DNA of 64,000 bases from Porphyra umbilicalis (taxonomy: Eukaryota > Rhodophyta > Bangiophyceae > Bangiales > Bangiaceae), in contig KV918771.1 of assembly GCA_002049455.2 (NCBI GenBank), positions 310,001 through 374,000 on the forward strand. The letters are read 5' to 3'. This document shows, in pieces, positions 11,985 through 24,129 of this stretch. The notes under the pieces were generated by a model. That model was not told where the DNA came from. It searched no databases and was given only the letters and a program-made list of their open reading frames with translations. How positions within the stretch are numbered: position 1 is the first letter of the stretch; each line of letters begins with the position of its first letter. The position numbers and the translations under genes were made by a program.

Positions 11985-13363
11985 TCAAGACCTGACGTCA
12001 ACAGCAGGTGTACGCAAATCGTCCTCAAATACGTGCTCAAGGGCGGACAGCTCGCGACGCACGACGTCGGACTCGCCAGCGTGAGCGCAACAGCACGCAA
12101 AATGCCATACCTGGCGCACCGCCTCAACCAGGGACACGCTCGACTGAAACGTCTCTGCCCTCGCATCCAGCATCACGAGCCCCAATCCCCACGATTGGTC
12201 GACCCCCACACCAGACACACCAAGAGGCAGGTCGCGACTGCGGTGATACGCCAGCGCTTCTCGTCTATTGAGGAGGCGGGGAAGCACTGTGTCAGTCAAA
12301 CAGCCCAGAAGACGGCGGTCCTCGGTCCTTGTCATATCAGGCGGGGGGGTCCAGAACGCAGGAGACGTACGCCACCGTCCGCGTCCCTCTCCAAACTCAG
12401 ACACCCCTCTCCCTGTTACGGATGCACGTGACGCCGCCCCCCCCCCGTACCACTTCCCCCTTCCGCCGGGTCCTCCGGGACCGCGAGCTCCACAAGCCCG
12501 GTGCGTATGGGCGAAAACCCCATTGCCTTCCTCAAATAGATGTGGAAGCAGACGTGACGGAAGTCGTAAGCCGCCCCGGCGTGCACCAAATCTTGTGTAA
12601 AGACAAAGATGTCCCCGACCCCAAAATCCTCCGTGGTGACATTCAATTCTCCTTCCGGAAGCACCAAGCAATGGTGGCGGTGGATGAGGCGGTGCGTGCC
12701 AGCCGCCACTTCCAGACGGGGGTCCGGCTGGACAATAATAAGCGCCCCCGCGTTTGGCGCGCTCCTACTCTCACGCCACGCGCTGCATGCGTCGGTATGT
12801 AGAGCTTACTGCGGCAGGGGAGGCACGGAGAAGATGTGCGTCAGCTTCTTCGCTGTGTAGGCATTCCCCGTCGCAGCCGATAGGAGGTCCGCTACTGCGC
12901 GCACACAACTGCGTAGCACATCCGGTGCTGCCACGTCCACCGCCGTGAAGTATGGCGGCCGCGCGCCTTCGTCATCAAGCGCATACGTCATGAGGCGCCG
13001 CGCGGGAGCCGCCGATTGGTTCTGGCTAACCCGAATGCGGGCATCCTCCTCCTCCACAGTCGCAGCGTTGAAGATGACGGGGAGGGCCGGATGAGAGGCA
13101 GGCACGCGGCTAGCCGCTCCCGAGAGTGCCGAAGCCAGCGCCGGCGACAGACAAGCTCCCAACGTCATTCCGCCTGGCCCGTCGTAGGCAAGGGCAGCAG
13201 CAACCTGCTCGCAAGTGGCGGCAATGTTAAATCCCAGCTCGTTCGGCTCCCATGACGCCGCCGAAGCAACCTCGGGAAATGCACGTCCCTCCTCATGCGC
13301 CCGCCGGGCTGCGGCCCTTTGGGCTTTTGACCGCCGTCGCCGCGGCATCGCCAGGGAGAACAA
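11985..13363 (-). CDS. Probable 2OG/Fe(II)-oxygenase-like gene, three exons
   Basis: Exon 1 runs from ATG 13363 to about 12810 and encodes a basic N-terminus followed by an Ala-rich globular part. Exon 2 (about 12763 to 12419) encodes a double-stranded beta-helix-like stretch: AAGTHRLIH, PEGEL, then GDIFVF and DLVHAGAAYDF, a pattern seen in phytanoyl-CoA/2OG-type oxygenases, where the His residues would bind metal. Exon 3 (about 12330 to 11985) continues with a helical, ordinary-composition C-terminus. The frames of exons 1 and 2 both end exactly in GTAA (GTAAGC at about 12809, GTAACA at about 12418), so each apparent stop is better read as a splice donor. A 45-nt first intron ending GAGAGTAG keeps the frame. 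Acceptor positions, especially for intron 2, are estimates. Alternative: a decaying pseudogene. The fold assignment is tentative. Confidence 0.5.
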
Positions 13364-14021
13364 ATCAAGGGGTTGGCGTTGGGGTAGCTGAGGAGAAGTC
13401 GAGGGGGATTAGGTCGGAGATGGTGGAGACTGGTCGTAAGGGATCCCGTGGGGGTGTCTAGGTGACAGAGTCGACGCTGTCGACGCGGTCTCGCCCTCGT
13501 CGCCTGTCGGTGTGACAACGTCGGAAACAGTCGATGAGGCCCCCGTAAAATCTGTCAAATCGAACGAAGATAGAACCAAGCTGTGACATCTGTCTCGGCG
13601 GCGGAATGAAGACCAGTCGAGAGCACTATATATGGGGGCTACAGTACAGTTTTGATTGCATTGACCGCCGTCGAGTCCCAGCTGGCGACAGCCTGAGTCG
13701 GCTCCACGCACAGCGGCCTACGTTGCTCGGTCCCTCTGTCCCTCCATCCTTCTGCCCCTCCCGCGCTCTTTTGCACCCCCATGGGATCCCCTGGCCATGT
13801 CTTTGGTGCGTGTACCTTTCCTCCCCTCCCCCTCCGCTGACACGCCTTCGGCAGGCACCGCGCCTGCGCACGGGTACACAAAAGACGCTTTTCAGCGTCG
13901 CCCTGGCTCCACGCCGATGCGCCTCGCGCCTCTCGGTGCGCCCAGGATACTGTGCCCTGGGCGCTACGCGGCGCCTGACGAGGTTGTGCGGTAGAAGCGG
14001 GACGGACAAGAAGTCACTTCG
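13364..14021. other. Intergenic, no gene recognised
   Basis: Apart from the TATA-like motif, only short overlapping frames on both strands are present. None has a recognisable domain. Confidence 0.5.
13627..13633 (-). promoter_or_regulatory. Possible TATA box for the 13363 minus gene
   Basis: TATATAT lies about 265 bases upstream of the ATG at 13363 in an otherwise GC-rich region. The distance would imply a 5' UTR of about 230 bases. No other promoter element is visible. Confidence 0.25.
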
Positions 14022-14470
14022 CCCAACCGACCCAGCCGCGCAACCACCTCCCACCATTTACCGCTTACTCCGCCCAACCACACCCTCCGCCCAACCGCTC
14101 CCTCCGCCGAACCGCTCCCTCCGCCCAACCGCTCCCTCCGCCCAACCAGTCCCCCCGCTTAACCACTTCCTCCGCCCAACAACTCTCTCCGCCCAACCGA
14201 CCCGGCCGCGCAACCACCTCCCACCATTTACCGCTTCGCCCGACCAACAACTCCCTCCGCCCAACCACTCCTTCCGCCCCACCACCCCCTCCGCCTAACC
14301 GCTCCCTCCGTCCAAGCACTCCCCCCGCCCAACCACTGCCGACGTCCCACCACTGCCGCCCGACCACTCCTTGTGACCAGCCTCCCCCTGCCCAATCACT
14401 TCGCCCGCCTAACCACTGCCCCAGGCCCAACCGCTCGCGGCGACCGCCCATTCGCTTTGGCCAACCTCTC
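14022..14470. repeat. 17-bp minisatellite
   Basis: Degenerate tandem array of CCTCCGCCCAACCGCTC-type units, roughly two dozen copies. A longer higher-order segment (GACCCAGCCGCGCAACCACC and what follows) occurs twice about 170 bases apart (near 14022 and 14192). Open frames across it are by-products of the repeats. Confidence 0.85.
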
Positions 14471-14908
14471 TCCTCCGCCAAGCACAGGTAAAACACGTTG
14501 CACTGGTTGTCGTGGGCCGCCAACGTGAGAACACCTGGACGGTAAGTGGAGAGGTTTTCGTTCTTGTACCTGCAGGTTGCGCCTCAGAATATCCCCGTCG
14601 TGCGGCCGTTGTCGAGAACGTGAATTTTTGGGCTGCCCGTCGCGTCTCAGCGATGTGGAAGGGGTCTTGTGGAGAAAGAGGAGCTAGTGGAGGCGGGCGT
14701 GCTGCGTCTGCGTGCGAACGAGGACGTTCAGCGGGCTGAGTGGGGCAACCTGGGTGAAACGGCGCTGCCGCTGACCGGCGCGGTCGTACATAGACCAGTG
14801 TTGGGCTCACAACGGACGTCGGTGTTGTGCAACTCAGCTGCCTCTACGCTGTCTTCCTACACGCCTTTATCGTTTTGCTGACTTTATCTCCTTCGGCGTT
14901 CAATTGAT
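14471..14908. other. Intergenic upstream of 14909 gene
   Basis: No recognisable gene. It becomes T-rich just before the ATG at 14909, as expected for a 5' flank, but no TATA box is evident. Confidence 0.4.
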
Positions 14909-16963
14909 ATGGACGGCAATCCCATAGATGACTTCGAGTCGCAGAGTGAGCGCTCTCCATCTCCCTCTTTAGCCACTGGTCTCAAGCCCGAACGAGCGCG
15001 CAACGTCTCTCAATGCCCGTCACAGAGGACCCAGCGACGCCGCACGTCATCGTGGCAGCCAAGCATAGGGCACGTCTGTTCGGCCAGCTCGTCGGCGGCT
15101 GCCACCGCTATGCCACGCGGCTCGTCGGTTGGCTCCTTGGCTGCCGCCGGCTCGTCAGTACTTGCCGCCTTTGGCTGGGGCAAGGGAAATCTCCTTTCGG
15201 CAAGCTCGTTAGCGTCCGGCGGCTCGTCGGCGGCTGCCGACGTTCGGAGCGGCGGGAGCACCCGCATGTCGACCGGCTTGTCGGCGACAGCCTTCAGGCA
15301 GGGACTTGCATTGCTTCCCGGCTCGTTGGCGGGCGGCGGCCTGTCGGTGGCTGCCAACTTCGGAAGCGGTCTGAGCAGCCGCCCGTCAACCGGTCTGTCG
15401 GCGGCTGCCGCTGGTCAGGGACTTGCGTCGCTTCCTGATTCTTTGGCGGGCGGCGGCTTGTCAGCGGCTGCCGACGTGGGGACCGGCGGGAGCAGCCGCT
15501 TGTTGGCTGGCGCGTTGGAAGTAGGCGGCTCTGCTGCGGCTGCCGTCTCGGCTGAGGGGAGATGCAGCCGTACATCCGCCAGCACGGAGGCGGCCGGCTT
15601 CTTGCTGTCTGATGGTGGGGCGGGCCGCGCGGCAGCCGTGGAAGCACCTTTCCTCCAATCGGTCGAAGGCGGAGGCGGTAGCCCATCTCCAGTTGGCGGG
15701 ACGGTCTCCGGTCGAGGGCCGCGAAGCAAGGCTGTTCTGAAGCTGCGCGCCGACGCTACCACGCCGGCCAATATTCTGTGCCTGCTTGAAGACTGGGACG
15801 CCATGCCTGCTCGAGAGCGGGAGCGTGTCTGGCGGCGCGTTGAGAAGCGGCGACGAACGCTCCGGTCACGCTTCCCGCAAGCGACCTGGAGTGTCCTGGT
15901 AGGCCGCCAAAGCCCGTTCAAGGGCCGTCGTCGTCAAAAGAGGACTTCTGAAGACAAGAGCGGCGACAGCCCAGGCGGCCGCGAGCTTGTGGGTATCGCC
16001 GGTGATGGAGGTGGAGGCGCCGCCGGCGGCGGCGCTGGTCGTGCCGACGGAGATGGCGTTGCCGCTGATGGCGGTGCCGGTCGCGGCGGTGATGCTGCCC
16101 ATGTGGCAGGCGTCAAAGGTGGAGCTGGTGATGCCGCCGCCGATGATGGCGGCGGTCACGGTGATGGACGTGAAGAAGGCGACGCCGGCGATGGCGCTGT
16201 TCGTGCCGACGGCGATGCCATTGCCGCTCGAGGCGATGCCTGTCGTGGCGGTGATGGTGTCCGGGGAGGTCGCACGCTAGCCGGGTGTGAAGCGGGTCGT
16301 GCGGACGGCGGACCTTGTGATGATGGCCAGGTGGCCGGCGCCGGCGCCGTCGTCCAAGGTGCCCGCAGTCCGCTGCCGGCACAATGGGAAATCGCTTTGG
16401 CTCTCGCGCACTGACGACCCGCTGTTTTTGAGCTTTGCTCCGACATCAAGGGTATAAAGGAAGAAGTTACCGACGCGGTTACCTGCACGGACGAGTGCGC
16501 ACAGCTCGGTGGGCACGTTCGGGAAGCCATCCGTTTGGCAAAGGGAGCCATCAACGACGCTAATGCGTACCTCCGCATTGTCGACACCAGTGCTCAGGCA
16601 GAGGCCTCGGCAGGCACCGTTGCTCAAGCGATGACAAGCGCCGCATCCGTGGCCGACGCGAAACGACCGGCCGCGGACGCTGCGCGGGACGTGCACGGTG
16701 TTGATGTCGACATCGCTGGACTCTCGGCGGGCGATGTCGACCAAGGCTGGTCTCGCGACAACAAGGGTGCCGTTTATCTTATTGTCGGAACGGAGGGCAT
16801 CTATGTCGGCATGACCTGCGGCCCGTGCGCCTCGACACGGGCGCCCCGTCAGCGCCAGCGCCAGCCTCTGCGCCACCTGCGCTTCCGCGGCCAACCGGCG
16901 CGGCGGCCACCAATGTCGGCGCCACGGAGCCCGCCTCACCGGCGGAGCGCTCTTCCGAGGTAG
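14909..16963 (+). CDS. Hypothetical Gly/Ala/Asp-rich repeat protein with one in-frame TGA
   Basis: The frame from ATG 14909 is open for 501 codons to a TGA at 16412-16414, then continues in the same frame to 16963. The part after the TGA is mostly of ordinary composition (amphipathic helix-like, residues about 508-630). N-terminal residues 100-200 contain a 39-residue unit two and a half times (starts at 100, 139, 178), a 117-bp DNA repeat rich in Gly, Ser, Ala and Leu. Residues about 283-345 form a basic, helix-rich segment (EDWDAMP, then RERERVWRRVEKRRR). Residues about 370-480 are Gly/Asp/Ala tandem repeats. No family is recognised. The lone TGA could be true termination, readthrough, a removed intron or recent decay. 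In the Gly/Asp part other frames look equally protein-like, so even the frame choice there is uncertain. Confidence 0.45.
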
Positions 16964-18443
16964 CACGACGGGTGCCAGAAGCAGCGGCTCCTCGAGGCTT
17001 GTACGGCACACAGCGGTCAGACAAGAGCGGAGGGTTGGGCGGAGTAGTCTTGCCATAACAAGCGCGTCTTTCACGCGACACGCGTGCAAACGCCGGACAA
17101 GCTCCTCGACACCGAGCTAGCTGGCTCGCCGTAAGCCCGACAGGTGCGGGCGCCGATCAGTCCGCGCCTTATTCGAAGGGGTTGGAGCCGCCTCGTCGAC
17201 CTCAATGGCGTCGCCGCCACCCAGGGCGGCGCCGGACTTGGCCGGCGCTACCGCGTCCACACCGGTGGTCGCTGCCGACTCAGGCAGCGACGCGCAACCG
17301 CCGGCAGTCGTGGTCGTCCCGCCCTTCTGGGACGTCGCCGATGCAGTGTCGGCGCCTGCTGTCGCGGTCACTGAGAGATTGTTCACGAGGCTGTCAAGGA
17401 CCCCGCCCCGAAAGCCCTGGCACTTGTCCCCACGTCCCGGGGGACACACCACCGACGCTCAGGTGGACACACACGAGTGAGTCCACCAGCGCGATCCATT
17501 TCTCTATTCTGGCCCGTCCTCGGCCCTCTGGAGGCACCCAAGGCGTCACAGGAGGAGTGAAAGCGCGGTGCAATCGTTCTGACTCAGCAAATGGGGCCAG
17601 GCACGCAGCAGAGGTGCACAGGGGCGCGGCGCTTGTGCCACGCGCATGGCTCTCGGGCCACCCGTTTGCGCGGGTTGTCAGGCCACGGAGGCCCCAGGCG
17701 ACCGCTCAACCGGCATGATTCAGGCTTCAACACCTTTCACCACCTGAGGGGGTGCGACCGCAACACATGTCACGCACTCGAGCGGATTCGATCCAAATTG
17801 GTACACAAAGGCCTCCACTTGTCTCGCTAGATTGCGCTGATTTGGGCGGTTCGGGCTCCGTTCACACGCTTTCCGTTACATGTTCGGCAGCCATTCGACG
17901 GACGCCTCTTCATTTCGATACTGGCGACGACGCTGATACGTTTCCTCCGTTGGCAACCACCCAGTGCGGCCAACAACGTCGAGGCCAACGGCACTGAGAT
18001 CTTCGAAAGGTAGCCCATTCCATTTTACCCATTACATTGCCCGTTGGCAAGGCGTTGGCCCGTTGACAACTGACCATTCGCAAGGCCACACGTAGCGTTT
18101 TCATTTCACCGTTTTAGACCGTTGACCTGACATTGGTGGAAATGCTCTAAGGGACGCGCGCACTGATGGTTCTTCCCTAGAGAGCAACACGACTGACACC
18201 GACTCCCTTTGGTGCCGTTGAGCTGACACCGGATCGTCTAGAGTTAGATGCCGCGTCTCGCTGAGTCAGCGGGGTGCTGGATGGCCCCACGCCGGATCAG
18301 GGTTATCGCCGTGTCATGAACTTCCACCGAAAAGAGGAGGGCCGTTGTGGCGGGTGTTGGCCGCGTGCCGAAAGTCACGGACGAAGCGTGCCACGTGGAA
18401 AGTGGTGTTCAAAATGGTTGAAAGGTTGAAAGGAGCTTACCAC
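16964..18443. other. Spacer remainder, no confident gene
   Basis: 17144-17480 is open on both strands (plus 17205-17480; minus 17117-17452) with Ala/Val/Pro-rich composition, and could be the 3' end of the preceding gene or chance. 17720-18443 holds nothing recognisable. The right arm of the inverted duplication starts at 18444. Confidence 0.4.
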
Positions 18444-18448
18444 GTGGC

Positions 18449-19216
18449 GTGAAAGGCCACAGGCCTCTCAATGGCCCTGCAGCACCCGGTCGAGAGCTTC
18501 CCGCGCGTAAAGCACCGCGTGCCGACCGGACTGCCCCCCTTCTTGCGGGTACCGCCCCGTTGCTTCTGCCCCCCCGCAGGTCTCCCTTGTCCCCAAAGCC
18601 GTCCATGTTGGCACTAGCGTCTTCGTACGAAGCCCGCCGTATGGCGAAGTCCGGCCGCGCAGCGTGCGTCTTGGCGCCCACATTGACACAGTGGGAGACA
18701 TCGCGGGGGCGAGAGCGTGACACAGGCATCAAGCGGACCGTGGGTGCCGACGTAAGGCAGAAGCACGGAGATGCAAGCGGTCTTGAGCACGACGGGGCGA
18801 CCAAGAGCCGCCGCACCACTGTGGGCAATAAAGGCAGTGACGCCATGGGAAAGCTGGGCGACATGGTGCGAGATGTTGGAAACGGTGCAGGCCGCACGGA
18901 GTCGAGCATGCGCCGAGAGCCCATCGACATTGGAACATCTGCCGTCCAGCGCCCAGCTACGAGGAGGCGGCGCCGCACCCGCGGGGAGGTCGTGCCGCTG
19001 ACCCCCACCGCCTTCCCGAGGGGGAGCCAGCGCCGCCCCCTCGCGGGGCCGCCGTCGCCGCCCGCCCACTGGGGCGCCGCCGCTGCCCCGCCAAATCTGC
19101 ACCGCTGCCACCTCCTGGCAGGGGCGCGGCTACTGGCTTGCCGCGTGGGTAGCTACCGGCTTGCGGCGTGCGTTGCTACCGACTTGCCGCAAACTTTGCG
19201 CGTGAAATCACGATAA
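18449..19216 (+). CDS. Hypothetical ORF in right arm
   Basis: 255 codons, basic, Arg/Ala/Gly-rich, with a middle part of more ordinary composition (about residues 60-150). The corresponding frame in the left arm is split by small differences, which argues against a conserved function in both copies. No domain is recognised, and it begins only a few bases inside the arm boundary. It may be a gene fragment captured by the duplication. Confidence 0.25.
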   Translation: MKGHRPLNGPAAPGRELPARKAPRADRTAPLLAGTAPLLLPPRRSPLSPKPSMLALASSYEARRMAKSGRAACVLAPTLTQWETSRGRERDTGIKRTVGADVRQKHGDASGLEHDGATKSRRTTVGNKGSDAMGKLGDMVRDVGNGAGRTESSMRREPIDIGTSAVQRPATRRRRRTRGEVVPLTPTAFPRGSQRRPLAGPPSPPAHWGAAAAPPNLHRCHLLAGARLLACRVGSYRLAACVATDLPQTLRVKSR

Positions 19217-19865
19217 GCACCACTGCGATGGAATGCTGTGCCAAGAGGGAGCCTCGACCCCGATTACGCATTCAATCCCACGAATGCATATTCGAACGCG
19301 AAATCTATAGCAGATTTCCTGGCCTTTAACTAGGTCAGGGTATCTACAAACGTGGTGAAGACCGTTTTTAACTTCTTTTGCGAGCTTGAGCGCGTTGTGG
19401 GAGTACTTTTTGAGACCAAACAACACATCCTTTTCGTTCCTTCGGCAGCCCCTGAAAGTTTCGCAAACGTTTTTTTGATCTGGGAATGTTGGTACGTGTG
19501 GTCGGATGTCTCGTAGCTAGTTGAACGCCATGGGGAGCTCTTGCTGGCCCGTACGGTTCGCGATAGTGTTCATAGCGAAAGAATCTGGATGGAAAGGGTC
19601 GTGAGGCGGGGTGCACTGTCTACGGGGCTCTCCGGCGGTGTGGCGCAGTGCAGTGTCGATGGCATTGCTGATTCCCGATTTATGTCCTGGAGGACAGAGA
19701 CAGAGACTGACTGTGAATAAGAGCATTCTAAAACGACAGTAAGAAGGTCCCAAGGCCAATAGAATGCCTGGATCGGGTGCGACGACCTTGGATTAAGGAG
19801 AACTCACTGTTTCCTGCCCCTCGATCTGCATGTCTTGACGCGCAGCAGGCGTTCCAGGTGAGATC

Positions 19866-20312
19866 TTGAGATTTTCCACTGTTTTATTGCGTGAACGGCG
19901 AATAAACAGAAGTGCCGATGTGGGTTTCCAGACCGTGTGGGCACAATTAAGCAATCTGCGGCCCCAAGTCAGTCTCAGGGGGTCATCTGATTGGTACAGA
20001 GTCTGTTTGCAAGTCGGTCTCGGTCCCCAAGGACGAAATTCGCGGATCAGCAATACTTTGAGAGCGGAGGTCTCAGATGTCACCGAGGGCGTTTATTTTC
20101 AGGTCATGGACTGGAGAGGCCGGAAGAATGTGCCGCTGTGCTTTGCGCGAGTGAGGTGGTCGACACAGTTCAAGGTGGAGGGGGGGCAGATCCACCGGCA
20201 TGCATTCTCGTGCGTAGCGGGCAGCATAGTGGCACGAACAGCTCGTCCAAGCAGAAAAAGAGGATGGCTTGAGCCATCACGCAGTCCGGAATGTGAGCAC
20301 GAAAGAGAGTAG
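19866..20312 (+). CDS. Hypothetical ORF, mirror of 5513-5959
   Basis: 148 codons, two residue differences from its left-arm partner. Composition is normal for a protein, with Trp and aromatic residues spread through it, but there is no recognised domain and a shorter overlapping frame (19991-20272) exists. Listed because both copies stay open. Confidence 0.25.
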   Translation: MRFSTVLLRERRINRSADVGFQTVWAQLSNLRPQVSLRGSSDWYRVCLQVGLGPQGRNSRISNTLRAEVSDVTEGVYFQVMDWRGRKNVPLCFARVRWSTQFKVEGGQIHRHAFSCVAGSIVARTARPSRKRGWLEPSRSPECEHERE

Positions 20313-20815
20313 GCCCGGCGTGCCGCTGCACTATCATGGTCGTAGTGGTAGAACAGTGCCACTTTCTGACGGTGGGGATTATTCCCAATGCTGGAAACGT
20401 TTGGAAGGAGGGGGTGGATGACAAGGCCATCACCTCGAAGCGCATTCCTGTCAGCTCTGCTGATGTCCTACCCACAGCTGCACCTGAAAATCATTACATC
20501 TCTAAACGAGGGGGGTTACCTCCAATGGGTCATAGAATTAAAATCAAGCAGGAGCCCATTTGTATTAAGTACACATTAAAATCTGCCTGGTTGTTATTCA
20601 CTAAATAATCACTTAATGCAGGTGTGCTCCTTTGACACGGGCGTTGTGTATTTACTGAGAGCATGTCAGACAGTTATGCCAGCTCAGGCCAAGGTATTCG
20701 CACGAACTTATCTTAAGATCCATTCAGAAGGAGGAACTACATCAAATGGAAAGCCCATTTAACGAGCTCCATTCCCGCCCTCGTTCCACGTCCGAACCCT
20801 TAGCTTCTCAGCGCC

Positions 20816-23800
20816 TCAAGCCAAAGGCGGCACGCAGCTGGCTTTTTCCTGGCTCGATGGCGTTGCGGCGGATGTCGGGTCTCCTCGACCGTAGTCGTCG
20901 CGACCGCGACACTCCCGCGTGACGCCTGCCCCCCGGCCGTCGCTGCCGGCCGCCCTGTCGCCGGCCTTCTCCGCGGCCGCTTGGCGCCCGCTCGCGCCGC
21001 CCCTCCCTACCCGCTCCGCCCGCCTTGCCGCTTTGCCGGCAACGTCACCGGGTGGCGCATCTGGCCGCCGCCAGCGCAGCCTGTGACGGGCGGCCGTAGC
21101 CACGAGTACCGCGCGGCTGGCCGTCAGTGGCATGCCGCGTGGGGGAGGCTGGACGCCCGGCGGGCCATGGCGGCGGTCGGTCCGTTTCCTCCTCTCCCGG
21201 CGCTCCCTCGATGCGGCGCCGTCGCCGCATCGGCCCCCCGTGTGGTCGGCGGGTGCCGTCGAGGATGGCGCCTGCGGGGGCGGCGTCGTGGCCACGCCAC
21301 GCCGCCTTGGCTGAAGGGACCCTCCCGCCGCCGCCGCCGCCCCGCCGCCCCCCTCTTCCCCCCGTCCTTCCCGTGTGGTCGCGTGGACCCCCCGGCGGCT
21401 GCCGCCACGGGGGCTGTGGCTGCGGCGACGACGGCGGCTGTGCCCACTACGCGTGGCGGTTGACGGCGGGTGGGAGCGGGGGGGGATAAGCGCCGCGCCT
21501 GGGAGGGCGGGCGTGCCGTGCCGACGCGGCACGGGGTGGCGGCGGCGGGCGCGGCGCCCACACCCGCAGCCGCCGTGGGGGGATGGGGGCCGCCCTGCCG
21601 GCGGGCACGTCGGTCGCCGCCACCCCCCGCGCCAATGTTGGTGGTTGTCTGGTGGCAACGTCGCTGACGGCGGGTGGCGTCGCCACCGCCACCGTGACGA
21701 CGCGGAGCGGTGGCGGACGCTGCGCCTGTTGTGCTGGCGGGGGGGTGGGGTGTGGGGGGGCTGCGGGATTGGGGGGGGGTAGGGGGACGGCGCTGTCGTG
21801 CTGGGGGCGACTCGGCGCGACGGCAACGACGACCAGAGCGGCGACGGCGGTGGCGCCCGCGCCCGCAGCCGCAGCGTGTGGGCGGGCGCAGCATGGCTGG
21901 TGAGCGCGTCGGCCGCCCACACCCGCCGCAGTCAGACCGGCGGTCGGCCGGCGGCAGCGTCGCTGGGGGGCGGGGGCGTCTACGCCGCCGCCGCCACGAC
22001 CCCAAGTGGCGGGGGTGACGGGCGGGACGCCGTGCGGTTGGGCTTGCGGGGTCGTTGCGGCGCACATGACGGTAAGCGGCGGCACCTGTCGCGAGCGGGT
22101 GAATCCCGCGCGGCTGCCGTTGGGTGTGACCGCCGGCACCGCGCACCCCAAGATTGGCGGCCGCGCTCCCTTGCACGGTTTGTGCCGCGATCAGGTGGTG
22201 GTCCCTACCTGCACAGCACCCTGTTTCCCTTCCCACTGTGCGGGAGGCCGAAGTCCATGCACGCGCCGCCGCCCCCGCCCGGTGCCGTTAATCGGGCGGG
22301 GGATTGGGGTGGAGACACGGTCCGCCGACCGCCTCGCTGCCGTCTGGGAGCAAACGCGCTCCCGTGCGTGGGCGGCGCGTGGAAGCCGCACCCCGCCCGT
22401 GCGTCGGGGGTGGCAGCGCGGCGGTGGCGACCGTGCGCCGTGCGGCTGGGCGGGAGGGAACCCCCTCGGGACGTTGCGCCCACGGCCGATGCGGGCGCTG
22501 GTGCTCCCCCTCCGCCGCTCCTCGCAGTCGGCGGCGGTGCCGCCCGCGCCGTCGCACCGGGAGGCTCACCTGCACCGCGCCCGCGCGGCGCGAGCGGCGG
22601 TCGACCCCACCGCGGCCGCGTCGCGTGGCCGCCGCGGCTGCCGCAGGGTGTCGGGCGGCGGCGCTCCAGCGGACCACACCCCGGCGGTCGGGGCAGCCGC
22701 CGCCGCTGTCGCCGCTGCGCCGAGCGGCCGCGCACGCGCTGCGCGCGGGGCGGCGACGGTGGCGGCGGCTCGACGGGTGGCGGAGCCTCCGTGCGGGGTA
22801 GGCCGCTGCGGTCGGGCGCACCGGCGTGGGTCGCGGCGGCGGCAACGGTGGCCCACCGCCGCAGTCGCTGCCGCCACCTGTGCCACCGCCGTCGACGCAT
22901 GGCGGGTGGGAGCAGGCGCCGGCATGAGTGGCGGCCGCCTGCGGGCCGTGTCTGGCCCGCGACGTCTCCGAGCAGCGTCAGCCTCTGCGTTGCCAACACT
23001 GCCGTCGGCGTGCACCGTTGTGTCGGGGCGCTCGCCTGCTCGCCGGGCGGCCATGGCGGCGGCGGCGGCGTCGACGGTGGGGGCGCCTGGTGGGAACAAG
23101 CGTGCCGCAGGTGCTGTCGGCGTGGGCCCGCCCGTCCCCTCGCGTGGCTGACACAGCGGATCGGGTATGGCGGGGACGGCGGCGGCGGCGGCGGCGCGTC
23201 CATCCTGCACAGCCCTCAGCGGCGGCCACGCCGGCTGCCCCGCTTGCCTCCCCTCCGTGGGCGACGGTCGGGCGCCTCGGCGTCGCCGTAGCCCAGGTGA
23301 CGTGGGCGGTGTCGGCGGGTGAGGGGGTAGCGGGGGCTCGGGCTTCACCGCCACCCCCCGCGGTGCTGGTTGCTGGGCGCTCCCCGCGCCGCTCCTGTCC
23401 CCCCTCCTGCACGTGGTGTCTGCGTCATCAGACCGCCCGCCGCTGGGCACAGGCGGCAGCGGCGGCGGTGGCGGCGGCGGCGGGCTGCCCACCCGCGGCG
23501 GTCGGGCGACGTACGTCGAGCCTGCTTCCGTTGCTGCTCCGGGCGGGCACCGTGGGTGTGGCCGCCGCGGCCGCGGCGGCGGCCAGGGGGCAGCGGGGCT
23601 GGGGCGCGTCCTCTTCCCCTCCTCGACCCCTGATTCGCACCTGGGTGGCGGAGCGGCTGTTGGCCACTCCTCCCGATCACAGAGCCCGGACATGGCGGGT
23701 GCGCCGCCTCTGGCGGCGGCGGCTGGCCTGGCAGCGGGGGACGATGGGCTCAACGGAACCGTTTCTGTTCTCGCGTGTGCCGTGGGGGTGACGTGCGCCC

Positions 23801-24116
23801 AGTGGTGTCGGTTCCAGCGGCGGGCGGCGAGCACGGGGCGGTCCCTTTCGCGTTTGTGGAGCTCGCTGTGTCCCACGCGGGTGCCCTCGTGTCCATGTTG
23901 CACCTCTTGCGTGTGTTGGCAGGCAGCCCCACCGCAGTTGTAGGGCAGAGGCTGAACGTGCGTGCATCGGCCCCGCGTGGCGAGCAGCGCTCCTGCAGCC
24001 GGGAGGCAGAGAGGCAGACGGCAGTTGAAACCAGCCGTATCAGCACCCCGCGCGCGAAAACCCCACAAGCTCAGCGCGGTGGCGCGCGGTTTGGCCCGTC
24101 TAGAGAGAGAAAACAA
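20816..24116. other. GC-rich low-complexity block, right arm
   Basis: Mirror of 1709-5009. The long frames from 20816-21922, 21124-22236 and 21447-22151 are identical in translation to their left-arm partners. Nearly all the differences in the block fall in the part towards the NLR gene (about 22850-24000). Confidence 0.6.
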
Positions 24117-24129
24117 ATTAGCAGGCTAT

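Noticed and set aside
16760-16830. GIY-YIG nuclease-like motif (VYLIVGTEGIYVGMT)
   Set aside because: Only the first strand pair resembles the family. The catalytic Arg and Glu region is not seen and the following sequence is low-complexity.
18400-19330. A separate third inverted repeat pair (9964-10850 with 18444-19330)
   Set aside because: It is the inner continuation of the big inverted duplication, offset only by the 3.47 kb piggyBac insertion.
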